DNA from: Thereva unica
Taxonomy: Eukaryota; Arthropoda; Insecta; Diptera; Therevidae
Direction of reading: 5' to 3'
Length of the DNA: 64,000 nt
NCBI GenBank assembly: GCA_949987705.1
Contig: OX465282.1
Span: 14,124,501 to 14,188,500, forward strand
Shown: positions 33,331-44,664 of the stretch, piece after piece
Position numbering within the stretch: the first letter of the stretch is position 1
Layout of the letters: each line of letters starts with the position of its first letter
Made by a program: the position numbers and the translations under genes
Notes under the pieces: model-generated
Told to the model about the DNA's origin: nothing
The model's database searches: none
What the model saw: only the letters and a program-made list of their open reading frames with translations

Positions 33331-33846
33331 CTTCAGATAAGTGTCAGAACGATCTTAAATTGATAAGTTTTGCTAATATCTAATAAACTCGATGGAATGA
33401 GACCTGTTCTAAACGAAGTGATCTTTTTGGGTTCTGTACAGCGATAGTCTTCCAACAAAACATCACTTGTCAAAATCCGACAACTTATAAAAATCGTGCA
33501 AAAATTACGTTACCCTTTACAAACCATCACGAATTTCGCAAACCTTGGATCAGCACTTTTCTGACGGGGAGTTGTTTTCTAAGCGTGATACAGTTTCAGG
33601 AATTTACGGTTTACATATCTCGGAATTTCCAGTAGTTACCGCAAAATTTGTTCTTTTTAGTCAAGTCTGACAAGCACTTTACATTGATTAGTTTTGCTAA
33701 TATTTCCGGGAAGATTAGGAATTTCCAAATGAAGTCATTCACTTCCCAGTTTATCAGCGCCGCTTCAACACGCTCAATACGAATTCGAACACCCGCTTTA
33801 GTGTAGCGAACGAAATGCGAAGGAATTGTGTGTTTGCTAACGTTCA

Positions 33847-33968
33847 GGAAAAACAAATTCTCTAGAAAAATCTTGTGGATTTATCACGATTACAGCTATT
33901 TGAACTAACTTCTCTCAGGATTGTTTTGTCACCAGTTCTGATACTAGTCAATTTCCCACTAGTGCTAA
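33847..33968 (+). repeat. Dispersed repeat, copy 2 of 2
   Basis: Matches 721-848. It lies directly left of the TA-flanked TIR element. Confidence 0.7.
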
Positions 33969-33986
33969 ACATATAACTATTTTGTA

Positions 33987-34676
33987 CAGTTTTTTCACAT
34001 TAAATTCACCCATTTGCAAATCAAATTAATCCTTTTGCAAATTAAATTCACTCCTTTGCAAATAAAATTCACCCGTTTGAAAATTAAGTACTTCCACATT
34101 ATATATTACTAGCTGGAGCCCCGTGCGCCTCGCTGCACCAATAAGCCAATGGTATGGCGTGCGCCAAAACAATTGGGAATCTCAAAATTGCTTTTCAACT
34201 CGCACAACGAAAGTACATCCGAAAAACAAGTGTCACTCCGTTCGTTTTAAAGCCCAAATCACCCGATCATTTATATTCCCAATAGCAATTCAACGGTCTC
34301 ACTGCCACTCTTGTCGTTGTCATATGGGAGTGTTGTTGCCCGTAAACGAATTTCGAAGGGAAAATTACAATGCACGTGCGCTTGTATTTTGTTCATATAC
34401 GAAATGTTCATATACGAATTTGATTTTGGAAAAGACTTCGCCGATGGTGTTCAGCATTGGAGAATGTGGTGTTAGAAAAAGTACAGTGTATCTTTTCTTA
34501 ACAACAAAATGTATAATAGATTATGGTGTGTCGAGTTTAACCGAACCTGGATTTACTAACATTATTATAGAAGTACTTAATTTTCAAACGGGGGAATTTT
34601 ATTTGTAAAAAGGTGAAATTAATTTGCAAAAGGATTAATTTGATTTGCAAATGGGTGAATTTAATGTGAAAAACTG
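33987..34676. mobile_element. MITE with about 120-bp TIRs and TA target duplication
   Basis: The ends read CAGTTTTTTCACATTAAATT and, inverted, CAGTTTTTCACATTAAATTC. Flanking TA dinucleotides lie at 33,985-33,986 and 34,677-34,678. The TIRs run about 120 bp and contain repeated TTTGCAAAT/AAATTCAC words. CAGT-type termini with a TA duplication are typical of Tc1/mariner superfamily MITEs. A 161-codon frame inside (34,123-34,608) shows no transposase motif and I do not call it a gene. Confidence 0.88.
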
Positions 34677-34718
34677 TAAGAAGTCAGTTTATTCCATCTT
34701 TGTTCATCATACTGGGAA

Positions 34719-35567
34719 CCCGAGTAAAAATAAATTATGGCCTTACAACGGGCGTGATTGTTATAGCCCTCGGCCATATGGAGGGCATCAGAAGGCCTGT
34801 TGCAGGACAGTGCGGCCATTCAGGGAGCGACTGACGGTGGAATGACGGCCTTGCAGTACCAATAACGGCCATACGAAGGTGGTACGGCGGCAGCGACGTG
34901 GATATTCGCTCTACTATAAGAAAATATCCTAGCCGGAGTAAAAAATAAATTAAGGCCTTTCAACGGGCGTACACAAAAAGTGCTTAAACATACATAGTCC
35001 TCGGCCATATGACGGGCATTAGAAGGCTCACTGCAGGACTGTACGGCCGTACCCCATACATGCACACACATACCGACGGGTATACGTTTGTATATAATGC
35101 GATTTAAAAAAATTCTTTTTAATATTCATTTATGTAGAGATACAAAACTCACCGCGTATTTATTGAGAAAAACATCATCATCACACTGTTTTTTTTTCTT
35201 CTAGCGATTTAAGAACAAAATTTTCCACTTTCCTTACAACAAATCGACTGGGGCCACTGGAGAGCTCTTATCGATAATTTTGTAGGATAAATCGAAAGGG
35301 CCATTCATTGTACATAACGAAAATGTTCAAGTTCCTAGAAAACAAATTCAACAATACATTTGGGGCATATTCCTTTTTAGCCTAAATTCGCTCGTGGAAT
35401 GCCCGCGTGTACAGCCATTTAAATCTTTTGGTCAAGTTTGGCTGTCGAAAGGCCCCCCATTAAAAATGCCCCCCCATTAAAAATGGGTAAAAATTATACG
35501 GCCGTCATATCAAGGCCAAGCGGCCGTGATTCGCCCGTCATAAGCCCATTTTTTATTTTTACTCGGG
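34719..35567. mobile_element. TIR element beginning CCCGAGTAAAAATAAA
   Basis: CCCGAGTAAAAATAAATTAT at 34,719 is mirrored by TTTTTATTTTTACTCGGG ending at 35,567. A second internal copy of the left motif lies near 34,932 (CCGGAGTAAAAAATAAATTA). GC-rich words (CGGCCATATG, GGGCAT, ACGGCCGT) recur inside. No ORF. The stretch 34,950-35,190 is related to 39,010-39,345 in inverted orientation. Confidence 0.75.
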
Positions 35568-38499
35568 AAGTTGATCGTGTGGACCGAAGTATTCCTTCAA
35601 ATCTATTAATGCCTAACCAACCACCAGTCTCCAATCATAATAAATCGTCATTAATATCAATATTCAATATCAATTAAATTACAAAATAAAACATGAAAAT
35701 CATTTTTGGTGCCTTTTCCTTTAGAGTGAATAAAAACCCTTTCTCTCTTTGTACACTGAAATTAAAAGAAAAAAAAAACTTTGAAATTATTAAATCTTAA
35801 TTCAAGGATAATTAACTTAACAAAAAGGACCTTTCAACACGTAATTTACAGTTTACAAACCCCTCTGTCTGTCTGTCTCTCTCTCTCTCCATCAGCTTCC
35901 ATCATTAGGTTTTTAGTAATTAATAAAAAAAAAAAAAAAAAATACAGAAAAAAAAACAAAAATAAAAAAAACAGTCAGAAATCAAAAATACAAAAAAGGA
36001 CTTTATCAACAATATTCCACAGTAAATTTAATTTTTTTTCTTCATTTACCCTGTTAAATAATTTCATTGTCCTTTTTCGTCTTCCATAAAAAAAAATGAC
36101 AGTTGCAAAAGGAGATGACGAATATTCCTCCTTATTTTTTTTTTGTTCGTTGGTAATAGAATGAACAAAGCGTTTCCTTTTAATCAAGTCTCCGCGCTGA
36201 AATACACCCCCCCCCCCCCGTTTGGTCCGTCGTCCACCCAGCCCCAGCCCAATCACCCGTTTAAAAAATGAAATCAACGAAGCCGGCCGAAATTCCTGAA
36301 GGCAAAAAAGGACGAAAAACATAAAAGGATACAAAGTTTTCAATTTTTTTTGTCTACCCCTTCCTCGTTCAAACACCACCCCGCCGGCCCCCTTCGGGGG
36401 TCCATAAATAACCAGTCGGATGGGTACTAACAACTTAATTTAAGTGAGTCCTTCTGGAAAAAGGACTCCGATGGTGTGGAACATTCCAAACATCAAGGAT
36501 CGAAACATTTTTCCTGATTGCAGCAGTCAGTCTTAATAATGTTTTTTCGGTGGGGTTCGACGGGTGTTGTTAGGGGGCTGTTTGACGGGGTGGTGCTGGG
36601 AATTCGTTCTGGCATTCGGAGAAAGGGGTTGAATGTACTCTCTAGAAAATTCCTCCTTTTGTTGTGAGCAATTGTAAATCACGCTCAGGTGAGAGATTAC
36701 CTGGCACGGTATACCTGATGTCTATTAGGGTATTATTCCGACCCTTGTTCACTGCTTGCTTGTGCTTGGCCCGCAAATCCGTGAATTTCGTCACTTGGCA
36801 CTTGCTACCCTAGAGACGAAATGGAGCGATGCCGGGATGCCAGAAAAATGTTTACCAGTGAGTCCCAGATTTTCAACCGGTGGGGGTCGGGATGGAAAGC
36901 GAAAAAGTGGGGATGGCTGTGCGCTGTTCATCTTGAAGCTAATACACCAAGACCGACGCCAGGGTAATTATATAGCACGGGGGCTTTACCTGTAAATTAT
37001 TATTATACCTGAAGCTTTGCGAAATATTTTACAACGTCATCGTTCACCCACTCCCTCCACCCAGCGCGCCCTATCGTATTGGGTGACCGGGTGGCTGACT
37101 TGGCTGGTGGTAGGGGGTTGTTAGTATGCTCTCAGAGTAGTAGCGCTGTTCTTGTTCTTCTTCATCCACAAATTCCATTCCAGTCTTCATGAAATGTTAA
37201 TTAATGGAAAATTATTCCGAGCAACAGAAAGGGATGCTCCGATGTTAAATTGTTCATTTTATTACCACTCAAGCCCCCGAGTAGTCCCTGATGGATATAC
37301 AACGCCAAAAAAGTTTGGGGGTTGGTGTGCCGGTGGTGGGGAAAATTATGTGGTGATGGGGACGGTGCTGCATAGTTGGAGCATGCTTTATGCTCGGTTG
37401 TTGAGGGCAAACACAGCTGAGGTGAGCATTAAACGCCTTTGAATAATAATTACTTCGAATCCATCAAAGAGCGGCGCCCCGAATAAAAGCGGTAACTCAC
37501 AATCCGTGAGCGGAAAATTGCAGTTAGAATTATTTTTCAGGAGAGGGTTTTTTTTCTGTATTTGATGGTGGTGGTTTTAATGGTTTTTTGGGGTTAGGGG
37601 ATGTTCTTTTATTTTGGAAAGTAATTAGGAGTTATAATGTTAATGTACAAACCAACCCCCCCATTCTCCATAAAAAGGTGGCAACAACGTAGGTAGGTTC
37701 AAAAGTTTAATGGTTTTCCGCATTGTAAGTGAGGTTTAGATCAGGTTTTATGGTTGGTATTTATGGAGATTGTAAAATTTAAATAAGTAGAGTATATTGC
37801 GGAAGAGGTATGCCACTTGAGAAAAATTATTGGATTTTTTTTTATATTTAGTCTGGGAAAAAATCCGTGGTTTTATTTTTTTTAGGAAAACTCAATTAGC
37901 AAATACAGCGAGAGAGCCCTACTGTTCTCGCACTCAACAGGAATTCGTTTTTAAACAGAAAAACTCGATGGTGGAACAGTCAGTATTCCACTAGTATAGC
38001 TATGCCACTACTGGTTCATATATTACACAATATTGCGTAATCGAGCTTTTGGTTTGTATGTTGGGCTGACGTTTTGCGGTTTGTGTCTTGGATTGAAAGA
38101 GTGTGCCACCTGTGAGGAACTAGATAAAACTTTGCTGGGGTGGGTTAGTGCGTCTCGGGTGGGCTGGAGGAGTCTTGTGGCGCTTTGGAGTGAAAGTGCT
38201 ACGTAAAAAGTATTATGCCGTTTGATAGAAAATAGCTTTAATTTTGACTATTCTACTAGCCTCCAAAAACCAACGGTTGAGCAAAGTTGTGAAATAGACA
38301 GCCCAGTAGTAGTGACATAGCTATACTACTTATTCCTCAACTTTTATAAAATCCAAGAGTTCAAACGCAGAGTTTATTGCCAACTCTTCCAACATCCTTC
38401 TGACTTCTCACATAATCTCAAACCCTCTCTCTATAACTCAACTCTCGAACTAAGTTTGTTACTAGACATGGCATCATGACGTGACATGTGAGAAACTGA
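35568..38499. other. Unassigned 2.9-kb stretch
   Basis: Contains a CTGT/CT microsatellite (about 35,866-35,890), poly-A tracts and a C-run (36,207-36,220). ORFs here (for example 35,975-36,433 minus and 37,152-37,442 plus) have no recognisable content. Confidence 0.4.
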
Positions 38500-38850
38500 T
38501 AGTATAAAGGGTGATTCCTGAACTTAGAACTGCCACATAAAATATGCGCCATCAATCAATTGTCTGGCCAACTGTAAGTACCACAAAGTGGCGATTTTCT
38601 GTTCAGTCGTCCTACCACAGCATCACCTTTTTCGAAGTCAATTTTGGCTTTGCGAAAGATGGTGTCAGCTCACCATCACTTGTCTACCCATATTTGACGC
38701 TTTCGATTGTGGTAGGTTTATAATCGAATCATGAGGAACCAATACGTCCATCTTCTTTTTGCCTCGAGCTTTGTGTAAATGGTTCAAAACAAGGTTATAG
38801 TCAATGCCTACCAGACGAACGGCCTCGATATTTTCTTAAGCCTGTTCTCT
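38500..38850 (-). pseudogene. Mariner transposase fragment
   Basis: Minus-strand translation of 38,800-38,721 reads IDYNLVLNHLHKARGKKKMD and then VLVPHDS. This matches the helix-turn-helix-to-linker segment of mariner transposases (VxNHLHKxGxKKKLDxWVPHEL). Downstream sequence is out of frame and the DDD catalytic region is not visible. Confidence 0.75.
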
Positions 38851-39009
38851 CCCGACCTTCACATCAAATGTTGAGTAGCAGACTGTAGTTTGACAGTCAA
38901 CTCATGTAAACTGAGCTAATCCTATTCACTGAGAAAACGAAGGTCTCCACCTTCAACCTCCCTGGGCTAGAGGTTCCCTAGGAGGAGATTTCGTCTTTGG
39001 CTCAGTTGC

Positions 39010-39345
39010 TTAACTCGGAGTAAAATTCAAAAATGGCCTTACAACGGGCGAAAAACGGCCGCTAGGGACATATGATGTTTTCTTCAATAAATACGCGATG
39101 AGTTTTGAGTTTTGTTTTGAGTTTCCTTTTTTGTATGCGTTGATTTATTATAGGAGAACTCAATTGCATCAGGGTGTGAGAAAATATCTCTACATGGACG
39201 AAAATTAAAAAAGAATTTGTTTAATCGAATTATATACAAATAACTGGGGATTAACCCGTCGGTGCGTGTGTGTGGTGTACTGCTCTACTGTACTGCAAAC
39301 AACCATCTGATGCCCGGAACATGGCCGAGGACTTTGATTCAATCA
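39010..39345 (+). repeat. Inverted relative of the 34.7-35.2 kb TIR element
   Basis: Shares CGGAGTAAAA, GGCCTTACAACGGGCG, CAATAAATACGCGATGAGTT, ATCTCTACAT, AATTATATACAAA, ACCCGTCGGT and CATGGCCGAGGACT with the complement of 34,719-35,190. The order is the same. It is an internally rearranged copy of the same family. Confidence 0.75.
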
Positions 39346-39424
39346 CAGCCGGTGTTCGCTCGTTGTAAGGAAATTTTTCATTTTTAATCGGGATATTGAG
39401 GAAATCGGCTTTCAAACCTCGTTA

Positions 39425-39600
39425 CAAAAATGCGACCTGGAAGCAATCGGTTTATGCCCGTGGTGTAGTGAAATTTTAGTGCCTGGAGGTATGCAATGGG
39501 GCTTATGTCCGTGATAATATCTTGGCGCCTAGAGGTATGCAGTGGAGTTTGGGTGCGTTGGTATGTGCGCCTATGAGTATATAATAGGTTTAAGTATTTC
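39425..39600 (+). repeat. Dispersed about 50-bp minisatellite, copy 4
   Basis: GTTTATGCCCGTGGTGTAGT, TTTTAGTGCCTGGAGGTATG and CGCCTAGAGGTATGCAGTGG show the unit, diverged from the other three loci. Confidence 0.7.
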
Positions 39601-39620
39601 TGGTGGTAGTGAGTTTTGGT

Positions 39621-40816
39621 TGATTTATTGGTTTTTCGTTCAAGCAAGATCTAGAGACCTTATTTACGTTACCAGTAAGCGGAGCATCCGAGCCCCGCTT
39701 CACCTTCTATATATCGTTGAAAAAGCAGCCCATTACGGCCGGTTCAAAAAGTTCGAAATGATCGTACATCCCGAAATGTACGTTGTAACATATTTGATGT
39801 TTGTCGATGATATGTCATAAAGTTAACTAGTGAATCTATGATTGGCACAATTTGATCGGTATAAGTGGCATTAAAAAGAACCAAAAAGTGTTAGGCTTCT
39901 CCTAAGTCCATGACTCTGAGATCTTTAAATATAGATCATCAGGACACCTTGACAATTCCTTCATTAGAGACCAGTAGCACCAGTTACTTATGAGTGGTAC
40001 TTAGCTTGGTTAATGCTCTGACTATAATATTACGTAAACGACTGTTACGAACAAAACTCCCCTAAAAAATTCATTTTTAAGAATGTAACAATCATTAAAA
40101 TTTGGAAATAAATCAATCATCATTTTTTATTCCCAAAGTTCAGTTTTTCGACCAGAAGTATAAATTCCTGCCCTATTATATTTTGTTCTTCTCCATTTCC
40201 AAATTCCTAACCTAGTAATTGGACCTGTGGTCATACTGGCAACAGCCCTACACATAACCTGTCCAGAGATCATTTAACTTCCTTTGAAATGGCTTTACAC
40301 TCGATGCGGTAATCGGCCCTCTTGAAGTCTCTTCTTCCAGTGTTCTCTTGCGATCGTTTTAGCCATTATGTTAGAAATTGGAAAACTCTTTGATCACATA
40401 AAGATGCAGTATTTCATTGCTAGAAATAAAATAAAATTAATGTTTACATGTTGGAGTCCATCGGATCAAAGCATCTATTCGATCTTGGATTGATCAACTT
40501 AGACTAAAAAGAAATTAATAAACGAATTCCCGCCATTAGAGCTCTGGCAACATAGAGAGCAGCAGAGTTTGAGTTAGCACTACGAAAACACAAGTCCCAG
40601 TCAGTATAGAATATTTTGCTTGAAAAGGTTCTACATTTACAGGTAGAAGGTATTCAACCGCGCCATTCTAGTGTCGTTAGACATGCTGAATATTTGTTGT
40701 GCATTGCTCTACATAGTCCTGGAAACAGGCACTTTTGTCGAAATGCATAAACATGGGGTTTGCTGATCTGTAATGAGCTGAACATCAACTTAAGAACTTC
40801 TAGGTTATATGCATTG
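39621..40816. other. Unassigned sequence left of the LTR array
   Basis: No supported gene. It ends in ATTA (40,817-40,820), the target duplication of the LTR array. Confidence 0.5.
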
Positions 40817-40820
40817 ATTA

Positions 40821-43239
40821 TGTAACGGTCGGCGGTAAAACCGAAGCTGACATAAAAATCCCTTAATTTAATCTCGACCATTCTCTACGGCTATTACCCG
40901 TTCGAATAAAAATCTAAACAACCCCCTTTTATTTCCGCGCAATATCCATTCAAAAAAATATAAAAATCCAAAAAGAAAAATTCTCGTTCTTACTCAGCAT
41001 AAGAAAATCTTCTCGCACCGAAAATTTCGAAGGAAAACCTTTGCCTAATTGCGCACGCCTATGTCCTTAGCCCATGGTTAAACGCCCACCCACACATCGA
41101 CATCGGTCCAGAAAATTCTTTCGGGTAGCAGCGCAGCCAATCCAGGCCCTTGGCGCAAGAATAATCGCATGACGCCGGGGCACACATAGAAATAATGTAT
41201 GTAGCCTGCATGTATGGATATGGACTCATAGACAAATATTCAATGAGGCGAGCACAGGAATTCCGGCTAGCGCTATTGCCCCGCCCCCCAAAAAGCCACG
41301 CTAACCTTATAAGGAGACGAACGGATGGAAATTTCCATGAAGCGTCTCGCTGAAGTGGCGAATATTTTTTCGATGAGAAGAACGAGTAGTCAGTCAGTCG
41401 GCAGTAGACATTAGAACCAACAAGTTGGGTCCGAGAAATAACTTAGCTTCTGAGTGAAAAAAAAAAAAAAAAAAAGAGAAGTGCTGTGGCGAAACTGTAA
41501 GGCGAGTGTCCTGATTTTTTCGGTGGTTTAACCAACGCGAATTGTTTTTACTGAAAAAGATCGGACAACCGTAATAAAATTTATGTGTTACGTATTGTAG
41601 TATAAAAATGCAGTGGAATGCTAGCGTTATTGCGGAAAAACCCGGTTCATTTTTTTTTTGAGACCTTACATTGCAATTGTCTGTTGTGCGAATAATTAAT
41701 AGTAAAATATTAGGATCCCCGGATTCCGGAAAAGTTTATAATCGGCTGAAACAGTGAGCAATCTGGTTATTTTTTCGCAAAAATTTGACTACCACCACAA
41801 TAGAAAACGATGAAGAGGAAGGACGGGAATGTGCAACGAATCTAAGTTGTTATATGTAAATATATATGTATGTATTATATTTGTTATTAGTTTCTAATAC
41901 TTGACGATAAGAGATTCAATTTTTTTATATATATATAATCCTAACCGAAAATGAAATAAGTTACCATGGCGGTAAACATATGAAAATTATTAAAGAATTA
42001 AGTTTATTTAGCATTAATTGACTAAGGTCTAACACTGGAACTCTGTTTTTTTGTTGTAAAAAGTATGTGCATAGGTTAAAACAGTGATAAATACAGAAAA
42101 TTAAGTTTTTTTTCCGAACTGTAATCCTAAAAGAAAAGGAAAAGATTTTTTTTGTACATAATCAGGACGTTGTAAGAATGGCAAGGAGGGAGTGGTAAAA
42201 TCCGATAAATGTAACGAACTTCATAGTGCACTAGTTATTAAGTCTTTTTTGAAAAGGAAACTCATTTGTTTATGTTTAACTTTTATTCCTGATTTTTTTT
42301 GCATATATGAGTATTTAGTATTAGTACATTTATTGTTATGAATACACCAATTGTTACGTGGTTTCACGCGTATCTAGGAAAAGACAGTGGGCCCCTGAAA
42401 AATAAAATAAAAGAAATGTAAAGGTAAAATGAATTAATAATAGTATGTTATGAGATAAATACAAAAAAAAATTTTGTTAAAAAAAGATCACTCCCAACAA
42501 AAGAAAAAAAACGGAGAAAAGAATTGAAATAATCCAGTAGTTATTAAATAAAAATAATGTAAACGTTGCCATTGTACCAAAATTTATTTTTTTTTGTTCC
42601 ATTCTTTCTTCTTCACAAAAAATTTATAAGATTTAAATAAGCAGCAAAGTGGTAAGTTTTTATTGCTCCTGTGCCATGTTTCTTTTTTTGTTGGCGCGTG
42701 CCAAGCGGTTGTACATTCTCAGCGCCATGTAAGATGACGTAGGGGAGAACCGGAGCGTGGGGACTGGTGGGAGGCTGTGTGCCCGCCCATAAGATGTAAG
42801 TACTTGTGGTAACTAGTTTTTTTCAGGTTTCATATCCGTTCGCGACCGCCCGCGTGACTGTGCCCGGTAGACTCTTTTCCCTCTCGATGGCCCTGGACGG
42901 GTCCCTACGTCGCCCCTTTTGTTTTTTGGGGTTTTTTTTTCTCGGCACGAATGTTTTTATTTTTCAACTGTCTTGTCCGTCAGCCTACATGCACTACGAA
43001 CCCCCCCCATCCGGCGAGTTAGTTTGAGTACCGCAAGCGTGCCAACAACCCCCGTGTATAGTAGGCCATTGAATTTTTCGGCGATACCTTTTCCAGATCG
43101 ATCGTCCAGCCATCCCTATCGCTATGAATACCCCTGTCCCTTTTTTTGTAATTTGCTTGTATGGCCCCGTGTGGCCGTATCCTTCCTCTCTGGTCCTTCG
43201 TGCTACCACTGGAGTACACACTTTTCCCCGACAGTTACA
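40821..43239 (+). repeat. LTR 1 (2,419 bp)
   Basis: Begins TGTAACGG and ends CAGTTACA, so the LTR has TG...CA ends inside a 6-bp inverted repeat. It differs from the other two LTRs at 42,857 (A instead of G) and 42,932 (T instead of G), plus homopolymer length changes. U3 is about 575 bp if transcription starts at 41,396. Several AATAAA signals (42,401, 42,406, 42,547) are candidates for polyadenylation. Small ORFs within it repeat in all three LTRs and have no known content. Confidence 0.95.
41394..41427 (+). promoter_or_regulatory. Inr plus DPE core promoter, LTR 1
   Basis: TCAGTC at 41,394-41,399 fits the arthropod initiator TCAKTY. With A+1 at 41,396, position +28 to +32 is AGTTG (41,423-41,427), a perfect match to the DPE consensus RGWYV at the required spacing. 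A TTATAAGG near 41,308 is too far upstream to be its TATA box. A second overlapping TCAGTC lies 4 bp upstream. Confidence 0.7.
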
Positions 43240-43243
43240 AAAA

Positions 43244-43261
43244 TGGCGCCCAACGTTGGCT
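43244..43261 (+). other. Primer-binding site for tRNA-Lys, unit 1
   Basis: TGGCGCCCAACGT, four bases after the LTR, is complementary to the 3' end of insect tRNA-Lys(CTT) including CCA. The first 13 bases match and the remaining five are poorer. Position and polarity are those of a minus-strand primer site. Confidence 0.9.
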
Positions 43262-43689
43262 AGTTCCTCTAGTCGATGCTTAGTTCGGTTATGTCTGATC
43301 GTCACTTGTTGACATTACTTTTTCTCTCGGCAATTTTGATTTTCTTCTTCCTTCGAAAGGTTTCCCAATTCGAGCTAACTTCCTTTCTTTAAGTCAGTAT
43401 TCCATTTGTAAGACCGATAGTTAGTTTTTTTGTGTGGCATCGGCCATCGAGAGAGGCCGGTAGTGGACTCTCTTCATATTAGTCCCTCTTTCTCATTCCA
43501 AGTCCCTCCGGTTAATTGGGTATGGGTTTTGGTACCTATCGCGGTATCATCTCCCTTACAGCTGTTCCTTTTCTGTTTGGCCTTGACGGCTTATGAACTT
43601 TAATTCAATTTTTTTCATTGAACGGTACGGTTCAACTAGTTTTGCCTGCGGTAACTTCCAAATTGTTTACCTTGCTCGCCCATGTGAGT

Positions 43690-43960
43690 CTGTCAGTTCC
43701 TAGTACCAAGCGCGTCGCTTGCTAGTGCGACGACTCTGGTGGGGCAGCTGGTGAGGGCCTCTTGCTGTCTGGCTTCATGTGACTGTTGTTCACATGGCTT
43801 GCGCAGGGGTCATCATCTGGTTGTCCCTTCCATGATCGAAGCAATACCGCTCAATTATGTTTTCTCCTTTGTTTAGTATGGCCAAGTTGAGGGATGGGCC
43901 ACTGTCTTACAATGATCCTGGTAACAGGCAGTTGCCTGCCAGTGCGGTAAGACAGTTGTC
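43690..43960 (+). other. 5' leader hairpin module, unit 1
   Basis: Three elements lie in order. A: CAAGCG-CGT-CGCTTG (43,707-43,721). B: CATGTGA-loop-TCACATG (43,776-43,796). C: ACTGTCTTAC (43,901-43,910) with GTAAGACAGT (43,947-43,956), enclosing GGCAG-TTGC-CTGCC (43,927-43,940). C is preceded by TTTAGTATGG. The same three elements recur in the 3' non-coding region in order A-C-B. The rest of the 1.4-kb leader (43,262-44,664) has no ORF I can support. Role unknown; RNA packaging or dimerisation is a guess. Confidence 0.65.
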
Positions 43961-44664
43961 CCTCTCTCAATGCGGTCCCGGTGTATCCTCTGCTTGGACG
44001 GCCTTCCGGAATTTCAGTTATCTTCGTCACTGATCCGTCGTGGCTGTCAAACAGGGATCAATTAAAATCAATGGAAGTTCTAACCCCTTCTTATTTCGTC
44101 ATAGTCATGCGTCCGGTTGCGGCGGGGGATGAATCCTGAAAGGTAGAGTTGACCGAGGCAGATGGGTTGCCACTCTCCTCGGCCAATTCATATTCTGGTA
44201 AGTGCTGAATTGTTGTTGGGTGTACGGCCTTTCTTCTGGGAACCACGCTCAGGTCCCATCTAATTAATTAATTTATCGCGTTAATAATAATTATTTACGT
44301 TTTTGTTTATGTATACGATTGTTAAGTCTCGCGTTAGGCGAGTACAATTTAAATTCAATTAAATAATTACCTTAATGTCTTTCACGTCCGGAGTTTGTTT
44401 ACGGTTTTTTTATTATCTCGCGTAGTTGCAAGTAGTCGTTTTCTGAGTTTAATTAATAATTATCTTTAATATTTTCCACGTCCCGAGTTTATCTAAGATT
44501 TTTTATTTTTCGCGTAATTTTAAGCGCAATTTATCAAAGCGTATTGGTATCTCTTGCGTTGATATTATATATACGGTATAGTTTATAAATAAGGGGGCAC
44601 GTCTCCTACGTGAAATTTCTTTCGTCTACTAGTATTCGGTTATCCCTTGTTGACAACCATCGTT

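Noticed and set aside
34123..34608. 161-codon ORF as a gene
   Set aside because: It lies wholly inside a MITE, has no recognisable domain and no supporting signals.
42795..42830. Splice donor GTAAGT and acceptor TTTTTTTCAG in the LTR
   Set aside because: They are only about 30 bp apart, too close for an intron with each other; use with distant partners cannot be judged.
42806..43312. Several ORFs repeated in all three LTRs
   Set aside because: They repeat because the LTR repeats. They overlap each other on both strands and have no known content.
44647..44664. Start of Gag at 44,647
   Set aside because: That codon is TTG. The first ATG is at 44,665.
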